From assembly GCA_036419695.1 (NCBI GenBank), contig CP143946.1:3280001-3344000 (forward strand): a DNA stretch of 64,000 nt, in the 5' to 3' direction. This stretch comes from [Clostridium] symbiosum. Lineage in GTDB: Bacteria; Bacillota; Clostridia; Lachnospirales; Lachnospiraceae. A program made the position numbers and the translations under genes. Shown here in pieces: positions 33,994-43,495 of this stretch. Below the pieces are notes generated by a model. It had not been told where the DNA came from, searched no databases, and saw nothing but the letters and a program-made list of their open reading frames with translations. Position 1 is the stretch's first letter. Every line of letters begins with the position of its first letter.

Positions 33994-35088
33994 ATGACAG
34001 ATTTGACAGTTGCGTTTATCGGACTCGGCCTGATCGGCGGTTCCATCGCCAAGGGGCTAAAGCGAGGAGCGCCAGATACGAAGATTATGGCATACATGCG
34101 CACCAGGGAAAAACTGGAGCAGGCGAAACAGGATGGAATTGTGGACGTGATTCTGGACGGTGTGGATGAACACCTCATGGAATGCGATATCATTTTTCTA
34201 TGCACCCCTGTTGAATATAATGCCGATTACCTGAACCGGATCCGTCCCTTCATAAAAGAGGGAGCCATTGTCACTGACGTCGGAAGCACCAAGACAAATA
34301 TCCACGAGACGGTCTCCGCTCTCGGCATGGAGGAATGTTTTGTCGGCGGCCACCCGATGGCCGGTTCCGAAAAGACCGGTTATGAGAGCGCCACCGATCA
34401 CCTGCTGGAAAATGCCTACTATATTATCACGCCGGCCGGAAAGACTCCGCCTTCCTTTGTGGAACGAATGACCGGGGTTGCCGCAGCAATCGGAGCAATT
34501 CCCCTTGTGCTGGATTACAGGGAGCACGACTTTATTGTGGCCGCCATCAGCCACCTGCCCCACCTGATCGCCTCCAGCCTTGTCAACCTGGTTCATGACT
34601 GTGATACCGAAAACCAGACGATGAAGCTTCTGGCCGCCGGCGGTTTTAAGGACATAACGCGTATCGCCTCCTCCTCCCCCGTCATGTGGGAGCAGATCTG
34701 TATGACCAACAATACCAATATCTCGGTTATCCTGAGACGCTATATCGAATCGCTCAATCAGATTCTTTGTGAGGTGGAATCCAAGAAATCGGGCGCCATT
34801 CATCAGCTTTTCGAGTCCTCCAGAGACTACAGGAACTCGTTTGCCGATAACTCAAAGGGCTCCATTACGCCGGACTATTCTTTCTCCGTGGATGTAGTGG
34901 ATGAGCCGGGCGCCATTTCCATCATCTCCGCCATTTTAGCAGGCCAGGGGATTAACATTATGAATATCGGAATCAACCATAACCGGGAACATGGAGAAGG
35001 CGCGCTGCGCATTTCCTTCTATGAAGAGGCCTCCATGACCGCCGCATGGAACCGGCTGAAAAGTTATAATTATACGCTTAAGAAATGA
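33994..35088 (+). CDS. tyrA: Prephenate dehydrogenase with C-terminal ACT domain
   Basis: It oxidatively decarboxylates prephenate to 4-hydroxyphenylpyruvate for tyrosine. Of 364 residues, the NAD-binding loop GLGLIGGSIAKG is at about 9-20 and the catalytic region GGHPMAGSEKTGYE near 120. A C-terminal ACT domain (SVDVVDEPGAISIISAILAG, about 298-317) probably mediates tyrosine feedback. GCGGAGGA lies 7 nt upstream of the ATG. Confidence 0.95.
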   Translation: MTDLTVAFIGLGLIGGSIAKGLKRGAPDTKIMAYMRTREKLEQAKQDGIVDVILDGVDEHLMECDIIFLCTPVEYNADYLNRIRPFIKEGAIVTDVGSTKTNIHETVSALGMEECFVGGHPMAGSEKTGYESATDHLLENAYYIITPAGKTPPSFVERMTGVAAAIGAIPLVLDYREHDFIVAAISHLPHLIASSLVNLVHDCDTENQTMKLLAAGGFKDITRIASSSPVMWEQICMTNNTNISVILRRYIESLNQILCEVESKKSGAIHQLFESSRDYRNSFADNSKGSITPDYSFSVDVVDEPGAISIISAILAGQGINIMNIGINHNREHGEGALRISFYEEASMTAAWNRLKSYNYTLKK

Positions 35089-35110
35089 ATACGAAACGAG
35101 GTTTAATATT

Positions 35111-36391
35111 ATGATATTCTCCAAAGTCCGCCGCTTAGCGGGGGAACTGACCGTACCGGGTGACAAATCCATCTCCCACAGAAGCATTATGTTCGGCTCA
35201 CTTGCCGACGGGCTGACGGAAGTCCGCGGTTTTCTTCAGGGAGCGGACTGCCTGTCCACAATATCGTGTTTTTCTAAAATGGGAATTACCATTGAGAACA
35301 ACGGCGATACCGTCCTGATACATGGAAAAGGCCCGAAAGGCCTCTCCGCCCCGGCCGGGGTTCTGGACTGCGGGAACAGCGGCACCACCACCCGGCTGAT
35401 CTCCGGAATTCTGGCCGCCCAGGATTTCAATGTAACGCTGACCGGAGACGAGTCCATCTGCAAACGTCCCATGAAGCGCATTATGGAACCGCTTTCCATG
35501 ATGGGCGCCCATATTGAAAGCAAATATAATAACGGCTGTGCGCCTCTTGAAATTACCGGGAGCCGGCTTCACGGAATCCACTACTTATCTCCCGTCGCCT
35601 CCGCCCAGGTAAAATCAGCCGTCCTGCTGGCCGGACTTTATGCGGACGGGGAGACGCGCGTCACGGAGCCGTATGTCTCAAGGAACCATACGGAGCTTCT
35701 GCTCTCCGCTTACGGGGCCGATGTCCATAGGGAGGGTACAACGGCCATATTGAGGCCCGGCAATCCCCTGAAAGGGCTAAAGCTTACCGTTCCAGGCGAT
35801 ATCTCATCGGCCGCCTTTTTTATTGCCGCCGCTCTGATTATCCCGGACTCCGAGATTCTGATCCGCAATGTCGGCGTTAACCCGACCCGTGACGGCATGC
35901 TCCATGTATGCAGGATGATGAACGGAAACGTCACGCTTCTGAACGAAACAAACGAATCGGGTGAACCCACCGCCGATCTGCTCATCCGGTCCTCTGCACT
36001 GAAGGGCACCGTCATTGAAGGGAGCATCATCCCAACCCTGATTGATGAGCTGCCGATGATCGCCGCCATGGCCTGTTTTGCAGATGGGACGACGCTGATC
36101 CGCGATGCCGCAGAGTTGAAGGTAAAAGAGTCCAACCGGATCGCCGTCATGACGGAGAACCTGAAAGCCATGGGCGCTGATGTGGAAGAAACTGATGACG
36201 GCATGATCATCCGCGGCGGCCGTCCTCTCCACGGGGCCGTCATCGACAGTAAAAAAGATCACCGCATCGCGATGACCTTTGCCGTAACGGCGCTGGCTGC
36301 CGAAGGGGAAACAGAGATTCTGGACGCCGACTGCGTAAATATATCCTATCCGGGATTTTACTCCGACCTGCACTGCCTGTTCAGGAAATAA
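35111..36391 (+). CDS. aroA: 3-phosphoshikimate 1-carboxyvinyltransferase (EPSP synthase)
   Basis: It transfers enolpyruvate to shikimate 3-phosphate. The 426-residue two-domain inside-out barrel has PGDKSISHRS (PEP/S3P loop, about 17-26), GNSGTTTRL, KSAVLLAGLYA, GDISSAAFF, DELPMIAA and the KESNR motif. The GD-K-S-x-S-H-R loop and 'GNSGTT' make it a glyphosate-tolerant class II-like form by pattern; that is inference. It is co-transcribed with tyrA 22 bp upstream. Confidence 0.96.
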   Translation: MIFSKVRRLAGELTVPGDKSISHRSIMFGSLADGLTEVRGFLQGADCLSTISCFSKMGITIENNGDTVLIHGKGPKGLSAPAGVLDCGNSGTTTRLISGILAAQDFNVTLTGDESICKRPMKRIMEPLSMMGAHIESKYNNGCAPLEITGSRLHGIHYLSPVASAQVKSAVLLAGLYADGETRVTEPYVSRNHTELLLSAYGADVHREGTTAILRPGNPLKGLKLTVPGDISSAAFFIAAALIIPDSEILIRNVGVNPTRDGMLHVCRMMNGNVTLLNETNESGEPTADLLIRSSALKGTVIEGSIIPTLIDELPMIAAMACFADGTTLIRDAAELKVKESNRIAVMTENLKAMGADVEETDDGMIIRGGRPLHGAVIDSKKDHRIAMTFAVTALAAEGETEILDADCVNISYPGFYSDLHCLFRK

Positions 36392-36442
36392 CAGTTTCTG
36401 CTCCCGGTTAACCGATCCAGCCACCTGAAGGAGGTTTTTTGA

Positions 36443-36856
36443 ATGTGGTTTATCTTTGCGCTTCTGTCTTCCGTCTTCGCCGCCCTGACCTCCATATTGG
36501 CTAAGGTCGGCATAGAAGGCATTAACTCCAATCTGGCCACCGCCATCCGCACCGTAGTTGTGGTTTTCATGGCATGGGGCATGGTTTTCATCACCAATAC
36601 CCAGGGTGGAATGGCCTCCATCAGCAGGAAGAGCTGGATTTTCCTGATTCTGTCCGGCCTGGCTACCGGCGCCTCCTGGATGTGTTATTACAAAGCCCTT
36701 CAACTTGGAGAGGCCTCGAAGGTTGTCCCGATTGATAAATTCAGCACGGTAATCACGGTCCTGCTCGCCTTTCTTTTTCTCCATGAGCAGATGTCCGCAA
36801 AAACCGTGATCGGCCTGATTTTGATCACAGCTGGGACGTTTACAATGATTCTTTAA
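36443..36856 (+). CDS. EamA/DMT-family small transporter
   Basis: This protein of 137 residues has four to five hydrophobic helices, a single EamA repeat: WFIFALLSSVFAALTSILAKVG at the start and FLFLHEQMSAKTVIGLILITAG at the end. Half-size DMT proteins work as dimers. GAAGGAGG lies 8 nt before the ATG. As the last gene of the aromatic operon it may export an aromatic metabolite; this is a guess from position only. Confidence 0.87.
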   Translation: MWFIFALLSSVFAALTSILAKVGIEGINSNLATAIRTVVVVFMAWGMVFITNTQGGMASISRKSWIFLILSGLATGASWMCYYKALQLGEASKVVPIDKFSTVITVLLAFLFLHEQMSAKTVIGLILITAGTFTMIL

Positions 36857-36873
36857 CTAAAAGTTATTGTTAA

Positions 36874-36903
36874 AGCAAGAATCCCGCTCGCGGGATTCTT
36901 GCT
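36874..36903. terminator. Convergent terminator hairpin
   Basis: AGCAAGAATCCCG and CGGGATTCTTGCT form a 13-bp perfect stem around CTCG. It lies between the convergent aromatic operon and diguanylate cyclase gene and probably serves both, although T tracts are weak. Confidence 0.75.
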
Positions 36904-36916
36904 CTGCCGAACCGCC

Positions 36917-39394
36917 TTATCCGATCCGGTAGCCATCGCGGCCTTCTTTTTTCACCTCATACAGCAGAACATCTGCTTTCTGGTACAGCACCTCAAAATC
37001 AACCTCGTCCTTTCTTACCGCCACACCAATGCTGCACGTAATTCCGGATATTTCGGGACTGATTTTAATCTTCCTGAATTCGTTCCTGATTTTTTCCACT
37101 TTTTCCTGCAGTTCCCTGTCTGCTCTGTCGCCTGGTATGAAGGCGATAAATTCATCGCCGCCCAGACGGCCGTAGATGTCTCCTGCAAAAATAAGCTTCA
37201 TGCATGCGCCAACCTGGGTCAGCACGTCATCTCCCACGGAATGGCCAAAATGATCATTAATCTCCTTAAAATGATCAATATCCATAATCAGCAGCGCTCC
37301 ACCGCTCTTCTCTCTGAGCAGCAGTTTGGAAATCACTTCACGAACCATGGAAGAATTGTAGATTCCTGTCATTCCGTCATGCTGCGCTCTCCTCAGGAGA
37401 AGTTCCTTTTCGATCTTTTCTTTCTGGATATCCCAGACACGGCCGATCGAATACACGGCCCGGCCCGAATCATCCTTTACCACCTTGGAAGTAACACGAT
37501 ACCACCGTTCCGGCTCCCTGGCAGATATAATCTGAACATCCCTCGTGCCCTCTTCTTCCTGCATAATCCAATGGTAAAGCGTATTTTCACCGGAAATCCT
37601 CTGTTCCTCAAGCAGATGCCCGCCAAACTTACTGAAGTCCTTAATGACCTCCAGAACTCCCAGATTCCGAACTCCGTCACCGGAAAATCTCAAAACATCA
37701 TCTCTGTAATCATACTCATAAACACTCTCCCCGACTACCTCCGAAAGCTGTCTATAACGCCTGTATTCCAAAGCCATTTTCCGATCCATCTCATACCTGT
37801 TGCGTATATTTCGCAGCAGCCCCAAACCAATTGCCGCCACGAGTATCAATGCGGCTGCCGCAAACGGTCCGGGATTCTCTCTGGCATAATCCATAAAAGA
37901 GAGTTTCTCCCTGTTGATGGAACTTTCATAAAATATCCTCTCTTTTTCGGAATCCGGCATATAGGCAATCACCTTATTTAATATATTATGCAGTACCAGG
38001 TCCGAGTCCCTTGCGACACCGAGGCAGAGCGGCTGGCTGCCGCTTTCCGTCATGACAATTGCCGTAATATTTTTATACGTTTTTTTGTTTATACAGTATT
38101 GAAATGAATAATTATTAATATGACAGTAATCCGCTTCCCCCTTGTTGACGGCCTCCATCGCTTCCTCCGGAGAATAGTAGAGCTTTACTTCACCCGCCTC
38201 CTGTTCCACAGAGCCAAATGCATCATAAACCGCCGCCGTCTTTCCCCTCAGTTCTCCCGGATCTACTCCCTTATGCACAATCAGTATCTGTGAAACGTTC
38301 ATGTACGGCAGGGTTTGAACAATTCCAAACTCCTCCATAACCAGATTACTGCCGGGAACGGCCAAAATTAAATCCACATCTTTATCCAGGATCAGCCTGC
38401 AGTACTCATCCGCATCTTTTATACCAATATACTCAAACCGCAGACCTGTCTCCTTTGAAATATAATTCAGGAAATCTACCGCAATTCCCTGTGCCTCTCC
38501 TGTCTTCGGATTAATGCTCTGTATTGGGACCTTTCCGTCCAGAACAGCCACCTTTAATGTGCCTACCTGCTCAAGATAAGTCCTCTCCCTGCTTTCATAA
38601 AGCAGATATTCGGATTTTTCATTAAAATATTTCTGATGAAGTCTGGGCATCAAGGTCGGATCGGTCTCTTCAAGTTCCAGCATTCCGGCATTCAGTTCTT
38701 TCAAAAGTTCCGTGTTTCCCTTTGTTACCGCCATATAAAAAGGCGTGGATGAAAACCTCGCTACGGCCCGAAACCCTTTTTTCGTCCCCACCTCGGGTTC
38801 CAATATGACATCCGCCCTCTTTTCTTCCACGGACTTTCTGGCTTCCTCACTGTTATCGCAGCGTATGATCTCATAATCCTGATCGATTGAATTCAGATAC
38901 CGAGCCATGGCATCCTGCTGCTTTCCACCATTGCCCACCACCGCCACTCTAAGGATTTCCCGGTCCGTAAAACTTTCGGGAGTCATATCCCAATTGCTGT
39001 CCGGCACCGTAAGGGCAATCCCGGTCTCTCCGTATGCGCTTCCGGGATAGTCGAATATTTCCTCAAGGGCTTCATTGTAGTTCATACCTCCCAGCAGATC
39101 GATCTCTCCGTCTTTGAGCATATCCAGCATGGCGGAAAGTGAATCATTCAGAGAGCCTTCAATCTCCACGAATTCATATTCCCACTGGGTATACTGAGCC
39201 AGCTCCTGAAGATAATCATATGTATAACCCGAGTATTGACCCGTTTCATCCTTCATTGTAAATCCGTACTGTTCCGGATATCCCACCCGCACAACCCGTC
39301 TCTCTTTTGCCTCGGCCGGTATAGTCATGCATAGAAGCATCCATATGACGGTAATCCCCATCAAAAAGCCTTTTCCCGCTTTAGCCACTTTCAT
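36917..39394 (-). CDS. Diguanylate cyclase with two periplasmic solute-binding domains and PAS domain
   Basis: The protein has 825 residues. A signal peptide (about 1-28) is followed by two tandem SBP_bac_3-type domains (about 36-270 and 285-510), a membrane helix (about 523-541), a PAS-like domain (about 555-655) and a GGDEF domain with GRLGGDEFIAF (GGDEF at 745-749). It should make c-di-GMP in response to an extracellular ligand, perhaps an amino acid, judging by the binding-domain family. The inhibitory site upstream reads FAGD instead of RxxD, so product inhibition is probably lost. A c-di-GMP riboswitch lies in its leader. Confidence 0.94.
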   Translation of the reverse strand: MKVAKAGKGFLMGITVIWMLLCMTIPAEAKERRVVRVGYPEQYGFTMKDETGQYSGYTYDYLQELAQYTQWEYEFVEIEGSLNDSLSAMLDMLKDGEIDLLGGMNYNEALEEIFDYPGSAYGETGIALTVPDSNWDMTPESFTDREILRVAVVGNGGKQQDAMARYLNSIDQDYEIIRCDNSEEARKSVEEKRADVILEPEVGTKKGFRAVARFSSTPFYMAVTKGNTELLKELNAGMLELEETDPTLMPRLHQKYFNEKSEYLLYESRERTYLEQVGTLKVAVLDGKVPIQSINPKTGEAQGIAVDFLNYISKETGLRFEYIGIKDADEYCRLILDKDVDLILAVPGSNLVMEEFGIVQTLPYMNVSQILIVHKGVDPGELRGKTAAVYDAFGSVEQEAGEVKLYYSPEEAMEAVNKGEADYCHINNYSFQYCINKKTYKNITAIVMTESGSQPLCLGVARDSDLVLHNILNKVIAYMPDSEKERIFYESSINREKLSFMDYARENPGPFAAAALILVAAIGLGLLRNIRNRYEMDRKMALEYRRYRQLSEVVGESVYEYDYRDDVLRFSGDGVRNLGVLEVIKDFSKFGGHLLEEQRISGENTLYHWIMQEEEGTRDVQIISAREPERWYRVTSKVVKDDSGRAVYSIGRVWDIQKEKIEKELLLRRAQHDGMTGIYNSSMVREVISKLLLREKSGGALLIMDIDHFKEINDHFGHSVGDDVLTQVGACMKLIFAGDIYGRLGGDEFIAFIPGDRADRELQEKVEKIRNEFRKIKISPEISGITCSIGVAVRKDEVDFEVLYQKADVLLYEVKKEGRDGYRIG

Positions 39395-39492
39395 AATTCT
39401 CCCTCACAGCCCATGATAACAGGCTCCTTTATTACAGCAATGGCCTCTGTACCAGCCGGTTGTACTTATATCACATGCACACTTATACATAA

Positions 39493-39628
39493 TAAAAAGC
39501 CCCGCCAATAAGGCAGAGCTCTGGATACAGCCACAAATTTCCGGCCGAAAACAGTCTTTTCCTTGCAACTGGCTGCCTCCGTAAGGCCCTGTAGTTTTGC
39601 GTCACTGCTTTGCAGCAGTTTTGCCCTT
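39493..39628 (-). promoter_or_regulatory. Cyclic di-GMP class I (GEMM) riboswitch with terminator
   Basis: Read on the minus strand from about 39628, the leader contains the class I landmarks in order: GGGCAAAAC, a GCTGC-loop-GCAGT stem, GACGCAAAACTACAGGGCC, ACGGAGGCAGCC and the closing GTTGC. About 35 nt downstream a GCTCTGCC/GGCGGGGC hairpin (39499-39519) is followed by TTTTT, a standard transcription-termination platform. A TGGCTG segment (39528-39533 in complement) can pair with the aptamer's CAGCCA, offering an alternative fold. Whether ligand turns expression on or off cannot be decided by eye. Confidence 0.88.
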
Positions 39629-39642
39629 ATACAATTAGATAG

Positions 39643-39671
39643 ATTGTATCATGGGATGTTTAAAAAGTCCA
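39643..39671 (-). promoter_or_regulatory. Promoter of the riboswitch/diguanylate cyclase transcript
   Basis: On the minus strand TGGACT (39671-39666) and TACAAT (39648-39643) are 17 bp apart, with a start expected near 39636, a few bases before the aptamer. An ATACAAT/ATTGTAT inverted repeat overlaps the -10. Confidence 0.6.
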
Positions 39672-39695
39672 TTGAAATTATGTCGGAAAACGGGG

Positions 39696-40474
39696 ATTTA
39701 ATTGAGGAATGAGAACGCCGCCGGGACGATCGGGGGGCGGGATGGTGAGAGGGGGATTATGAGTCTTCAGTCCCGGGCTTTAGTTTTGTCGCGGGTGGGA
39801 AATCCGGGCAGAAAAAGATTCCCCACGGGAAGGTCATCGACCGGGACTGAAGACGCGAAGGTTGTCGCCATCCCGTACCCCGGCCTACGGCCGCTGAATT
39901 GTTCTTATTCCTTCAAAGGGGGAGGTACTGTCGCTGCCACTACGTTTCCTCGAATTCCGGGAGAATGCATCCTGTATATGGTATACAATTGATGAGTCTG
40001 AGCTTTAGCGCCTGATCTATCCTTGAATAACCATTGAATTTTTTGATTAATCATTAAAATTAGCTTTGGATTTTTCTCTGAATCCAGTCTGAAATACCTT
40101 CTTAAGGTAAAATATTCACGACTGCATAGTGGCCGCGGCAATACCTCCCCCTTACTTGACGAAAGAGACAATCAGCCCCTGAAGCCGGCGGACGGGGCAA
40201 CACACTTCGCTGAGTCTTCAGTCCCGTCGACAACCTGCCCGGGGAAGGAAGGAGCAAAGATTCCGAAGGGGACATTGGAATCCGCCGGTGCTTGATGAGG
40301 TTTTTTCGAATCTAGCATCCGCTGCGCATTCCACAAGCGGGAGCGGGTCCCCGTAGGAATCTTTTCTCCTGGATTCCCCCTCACCACAACCTATAAACCG
40401 GGACTGAAGACTCATCCATCCAACCCACTCCCCCGTCCGCCGTCATACAGCGGCGTCCTCGCATCTCAACTAAT
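39696..40474 (+). repeat. Foldback repeat, copy B (uninterrupted)
   Basis: It has the same three modules as copy A in the same order and orientation. Module I (inner arms at 39761-39776 and 39841-39854) has lost about 110 bp of its distal stem. Modules II and III are continuous, reading CCTTACT then TGACGAAAG at 40150-40165, the empty IS110 site. The right end overlaps the stop codon of the nicotinamidase-like gene (40466-40468). Confidence 0.9.
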
Positions 40475-40978
40475 TTCCACCTGGCACATGCTCATGGCCT
40501 TCAGCGCGTTTTCATGGCTCTCCGGCGTCACGCCCGCGCAGCAGCCGGCCCTGACGCTCACCGGTGTATTGGGAACGGCCGCTTTGATGAGAAGCGCATT
40601 GGAAATAACGCAGATATCCGTACAGAGGCCCGCCAGTTCAACCGACTCATAGCCCCCCTCTTTCACATATTCGGCCAGCCCGGTGCAGCCGAACGTCGGC
40701 TTTTCAAAGCGTTTTCCTTCATAACCGTTCAACTGGCTGCATAGTTCCCAACCTTTTGTACCCTTGATGCAATGCGCAACCGGCAGGTTTTTGCCCTCCA
40801 GTGTATCCAGGTAACCGCTGTCATGAGTGTCCAGTGTAAAGACCACCTCCTGGCCCTCATCGCGGTACTGCTCAATCAGGGCTTTGACGCCCGGTACAAT
40901 CGCCCGGGCCTCTTCCGTCCCCAGGGAACCATCTACAAAATCATTCTGCATGTCAATGACCGCCAGCAATTTTTTCAT
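40466..40978 (-). CDS. Nicotinamidase-like isochorismatase-family hydrolase
   Basis: This protein of 170 residues has the cysteine-hydrolase triad pattern: Asp in AVIDMQNDFVDGSL (residue 9), Lys in PVAHCIKGTKGWEL, and the nucleophile Cys in LAGLCTDICV with its cis-peptide region. The HCIKGTKG motif is typical of nicotinamidases (PncA), which hydrolyse nicotinamide for NAD salvage. Other amidases of the family cannot be excluded. Its TGA stop lies inside the end of repeat B, so the last codons border the mobile-looking element. Confidence 0.86.
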   Translation of the reverse strand: MKKLLAVIDMQNDFVDGSLGTEEARAIVPGVKALIEQYRDEGQEVVFTLDTHDSGYLDTLEGKNLPVAHCIKGTKGWELCSQLNGYEGKRFEKPTFGCTGLAEYVKEGGYESVELAGLCTDICVISNALLIKAAVPNTPVSVRAGCCAGVTPESHENALKAMSMCQVEIS

Positions 40979-41057
40979 TATTACCGCCCCTTTCCTTGTC
41001 CGTTCTGTCTGCTTTCACATTTTTTAAAATTATATCACAATTTTTCTGCAAACGCTA

Positions 41058-41086
41058 TTGACAAATCCCCGGAAAAGTATTAGGAT
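41058..41086 (+). promoter_or_regulatory. Promoter of the tryptophan transporter operon
   Basis: TTGACA (41058-41063) and TAGGAT (41081-41086) are 17 bp apart, directly upstream of the T-box leader. Confidence 0.8.
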
Positions 41087-41099
41087 GAATGAAAATAAA

Positions 41100-41360
41100 A
41101 ACCGTTGAAAAAGAGGAGTAAGTTATCTTACAACATCACAGAGAGCCGTGTCATGGTGGAAGCACGGTATGAAGTGGATAGCCGAATGGACTTTTGAGGG
41201 CAGCCCTGAACAACAGTATGGGCTGACGGAAACCGCAACCGTTATCTGGCGGCATATATGTTTGTATATGATTGAGTGGACTTGAAGTCAAAGTCAATTT
41301 GGGTGGTACCGCGGATTTATCAATTCGTCCCAGATGCAGTTTTCTGCGTCTGGGTTTTTT
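41100..41360 (+). promoter_or_regulatory. Tryptophan T-box leader
   Basis: A long Stem I contains the AGAGAGCC and GGTGGAAGC landmarks. The specifier reads GAA-TGG-A with TGG (Trp) at 41187-41189. The invariant antiterminator core GGGTGGTACCGCG is at 41301-41313. The competing terminator CCCAGATGCAG/CTGCGTCTGGG (41329-41353) is followed by seven T residues. Uncharged tRNA-Trp should stabilise the antiterminator and switch on the transporter. The Trp specifier agrees with the downstream genes. Confidence 0.95.
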
Positions 41361-41481
41361 TGTTTTGAAAAAGAAATTCCGGGCAGAACCGTACTGCATC
41401 GGACAAAACCAGGAACCGTCCCCTCAGAGAAACGGAATTTATTTGCAAAAATCATAAAAACAGTAAATGGAGGAAAGAATT

Positions 41482-42591
41482 ATGAAAAAGAAAGTATTTG
41501 CATCATTATTAATCGGCGCTATGGCAGCATCCATGTTATCCGGCTGTTCTTCAGGAAATACGGCAGAGACGACAAAAGCACCAGAGACAGAGGCCGTCTC
41601 CGCAGCAGAATCCACAGAGGAGGCCAAAACTTCCGAAGCCGCTTCCGAGGCAGGGCAGTCCGGAGAGCTTGCAGAAGGAAAATATACAATCGGTATCGGC
41701 CAGTTTGCCGTTCACGGTTCACTCGACAACTGCCGCGAAGGTTTCATCCAGGGACTTGCGGAAGAAGGTTTTGTGGAGGGTGAGAACCTGACCATCCTCT
41801 ATGAGAACGCCAATGCCGACGGTGGAACATCCAGCCAGATTATCACCAATTTTATTTCCAAAAAAGCTGATTTAATCTGCGGCATTGCAACTCCAATCGC
41901 ACAGAGCGCCTACAGTGCAGCCAGAAAAACGGGAACCCCGGTTATCTATACGGCAGTAACCGACCCGGTTATGGCTGAGCTTGCCAATGCAGACGGCACA
42001 CCGGTCGGTGAAGTGACGGGAACCAGTGACAAGCTTCCTGTAACGGAACAGCTTCAGATGATCCGTGAGATTCTCCCGGATGCAAAAAAGATTGGTATCA
42101 TGTACAGCACAAGCGAGGTTAACTCCCTCTCCACAATTGAAGAATATAAAGCGGCCGCTCCGGAATACGGATTTGAAATAGTTGAAAGCGGCGTTTCCTC
42201 CACGGCAGACGTTCCGCTGGCAGTTGACCAGCTGGTTCAGAAGGTTGACTGTATCAACAACCTGACGGATAATACGGTAGTAAGCGCTCTTCAGGTTGTC
42301 CTGGATGCGGCTAACAAAAAAGGTATCCCGGTATTCGGAAGTGAAGTAGAACAGGTTAAGGTAGGCTGCCTTGCATCCGAGGGACTTGACTATGTTGCTC
42401 TCGGAAGACAGACAGGACAGATGGCTGCCAAAGTGTTAAAGGGTGAAGCAAAAGCCAGCGAAATGAATTTTGAAATCATCAAGGGCGCTTCTTTCTACGG
42501 CAACACAAAGGTTGCGGAAAACCTGGGCATCACTTTACCGGAAAGTCTGACCGCAGATGCGGCGGAAATGTTTGACGAAATCACACAATAA
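41482..42591 (+). CDS. trpX: Tryptophan ABC transporter substrate-binding lipoprotein (TrpX)
   Basis: This protein of 369 residues has a lipoprotein signal ending SMLSGCSSG (lipid-modified Cys near residue 21) and a Ser/Thr/Glu-rich linker. An ABC_sub_bind fold (DUF534 type) follows: IGQFAVHGSLDNCREGFIQG, IATPIAQSAYSA, TGTPVIYTAVTDPV. The ATG at 41482 is preferred because GGAGGAAAG precedes it; an upstream frame from 41467 starts inside that site. The tryptophan role follows from the T-box. Confidence 0.92.
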   Translation: MKKKVFASLLIGAMAASMLSGCSSGNTAETTKAPETEAVSAAESTEEAKTSEAASEAGQSGELAEGKYTIGIGQFAVHGSLDNCREGFIQGLAEEGFVEGENLTILYENANADGGTSSQIITNFISKKADLICGIATPIAQSAYSAARKTGTPVIYTAVTDPVMAELANADGTPVGEVTGTSDKLPVTEQLQMIREILPDAKKIGIMYSTSEVNSLSTIEEYKAAAPEYGFEIVESGVSSTADVPLAVDQLVQKVDCINNLTDNTVVSALQVVLDAANKKGIPVFGSEVEQVKVGCLASEGLDYVALGRQTGQMAAKVLKGEAKASEMNFEIIKGASFYGNTKVAENLGITLPESLTADAAEMFDEITQ

Positions 42592-42619
42592 CTATTAAAA
42601 AGAAATTTGGAGGTTTGCC

Positions 42620-43495
42620 ATGTCTATCCTACTTGGCGTTTTGAATGAAGGTTTAATCTATGCACTGATGGCTTTGGGCGTTTATATCACCTACACCATC
42701 CTCGACTTTCCGGATCTTTCGGTAGACAGTACATTCCCCATGGGAGCGGCTGTCACCGCCACTCTGATACTTGCCGGACTGCCGCCGTTTCTCACTCTTT
42801 TTATCGCATTTGCGGCAGGCGCCCTGGCCGGAATGGTTACAGGACTGATCCATGTCAAACTGAAGGTGCGCGACCTTCTTTCAGGAATTATCGTCATGAC
42901 GGCGCTGTATTCCCTGAACTTAAGAATCACAGGAGACAAGGCAAACCTGCCGATTTTCAGTAAAGATACGATTTTTGACAATGAGTTTGTTTACGGGCTC
43001 CCGTCACCACTCGGTGAATTCAGCACCGTAATCATCCTTCTTCTGATTGTCGTTGTAGTCAAGGTACTTCTCGACATGTACATGAAAACACGCTCCGGCT
43101 ATCTTCTGCGTGCCGTAGGCGACAATGAAACTCTGGTCACCTCCTTAGCCAAGGATAAGGGCTCCGTCAAAATCATCGGTCTGGCGCTGGCAAACGGCCT
43201 GGCCGCCCTCTCGGGCGCAGTGTACTGCCAGCAGAAGGGATTCTTTGAGATTTCCGTCGGCACCGGTACCATTGTTATGGGCCTTGCAAGCGTTATCATC
43301 GGAACCAAGGTATTTGCCAGATTCGGGAAACTGAAAGCTACGACGGCCGTTATCCTGGGAACCATCGTATATAAAGGCTGCGTCTCCATGGCCATGGCCC
43401 TCGGACTTAAAACACTGTACTTAAAGCTCATCACATCCATATTCTTCCTTGTGATCCTTGTAGTCAGTGAGAATGGAAAGAAGAAGGTGAAATAG
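42620..43495 (+). CDS. trpY: Tryptophan ABC transporter permease (TrpY)
   Basis: This polytopic permease of 291 residues is of the branched-chain amino-acid/BMP-type (BPD_transp_2) fold: LNEGLIYALMALGVYITYTILDFPDLSVDSTF in parts at the N-terminus, and MKTRSGYLLRAVGDNETLV as the coupling region. It is separated from trpX by 28 bp, and its TAG is immediately followed by the trpZ ATG. Confidence 0.92.
   Translation: MSILLGVLNEGLIYALMALGVYITYTILDFPDLSVDSTFPMGAAVTATLILAGLPPFLTLFIAFAAGALAGMVTGLIHVKLKVRDLLSGIIVMTALYSLNLRITGDKANLPIFSKDTIFDNEFVYGLPSPLGEFSTVIILLLIVVVVKVLLDMYMKTRSGYLLRAVGDNETLVTSLAKDKGSVKIIGLALANGLAALSGAVYCQQKGFFEISVGTGTIVMGLASVIIGTKVFARFGKLKATTAVILGTIVYKGCVSMAMALGLKTLYLKLITSIFFLVILVVSENGKKKVK

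Noticed and set aside
41151..41457. Frames in the region upstream of trpX
   Set aside because: The region is fully explained by the T-box leader and its terminator.
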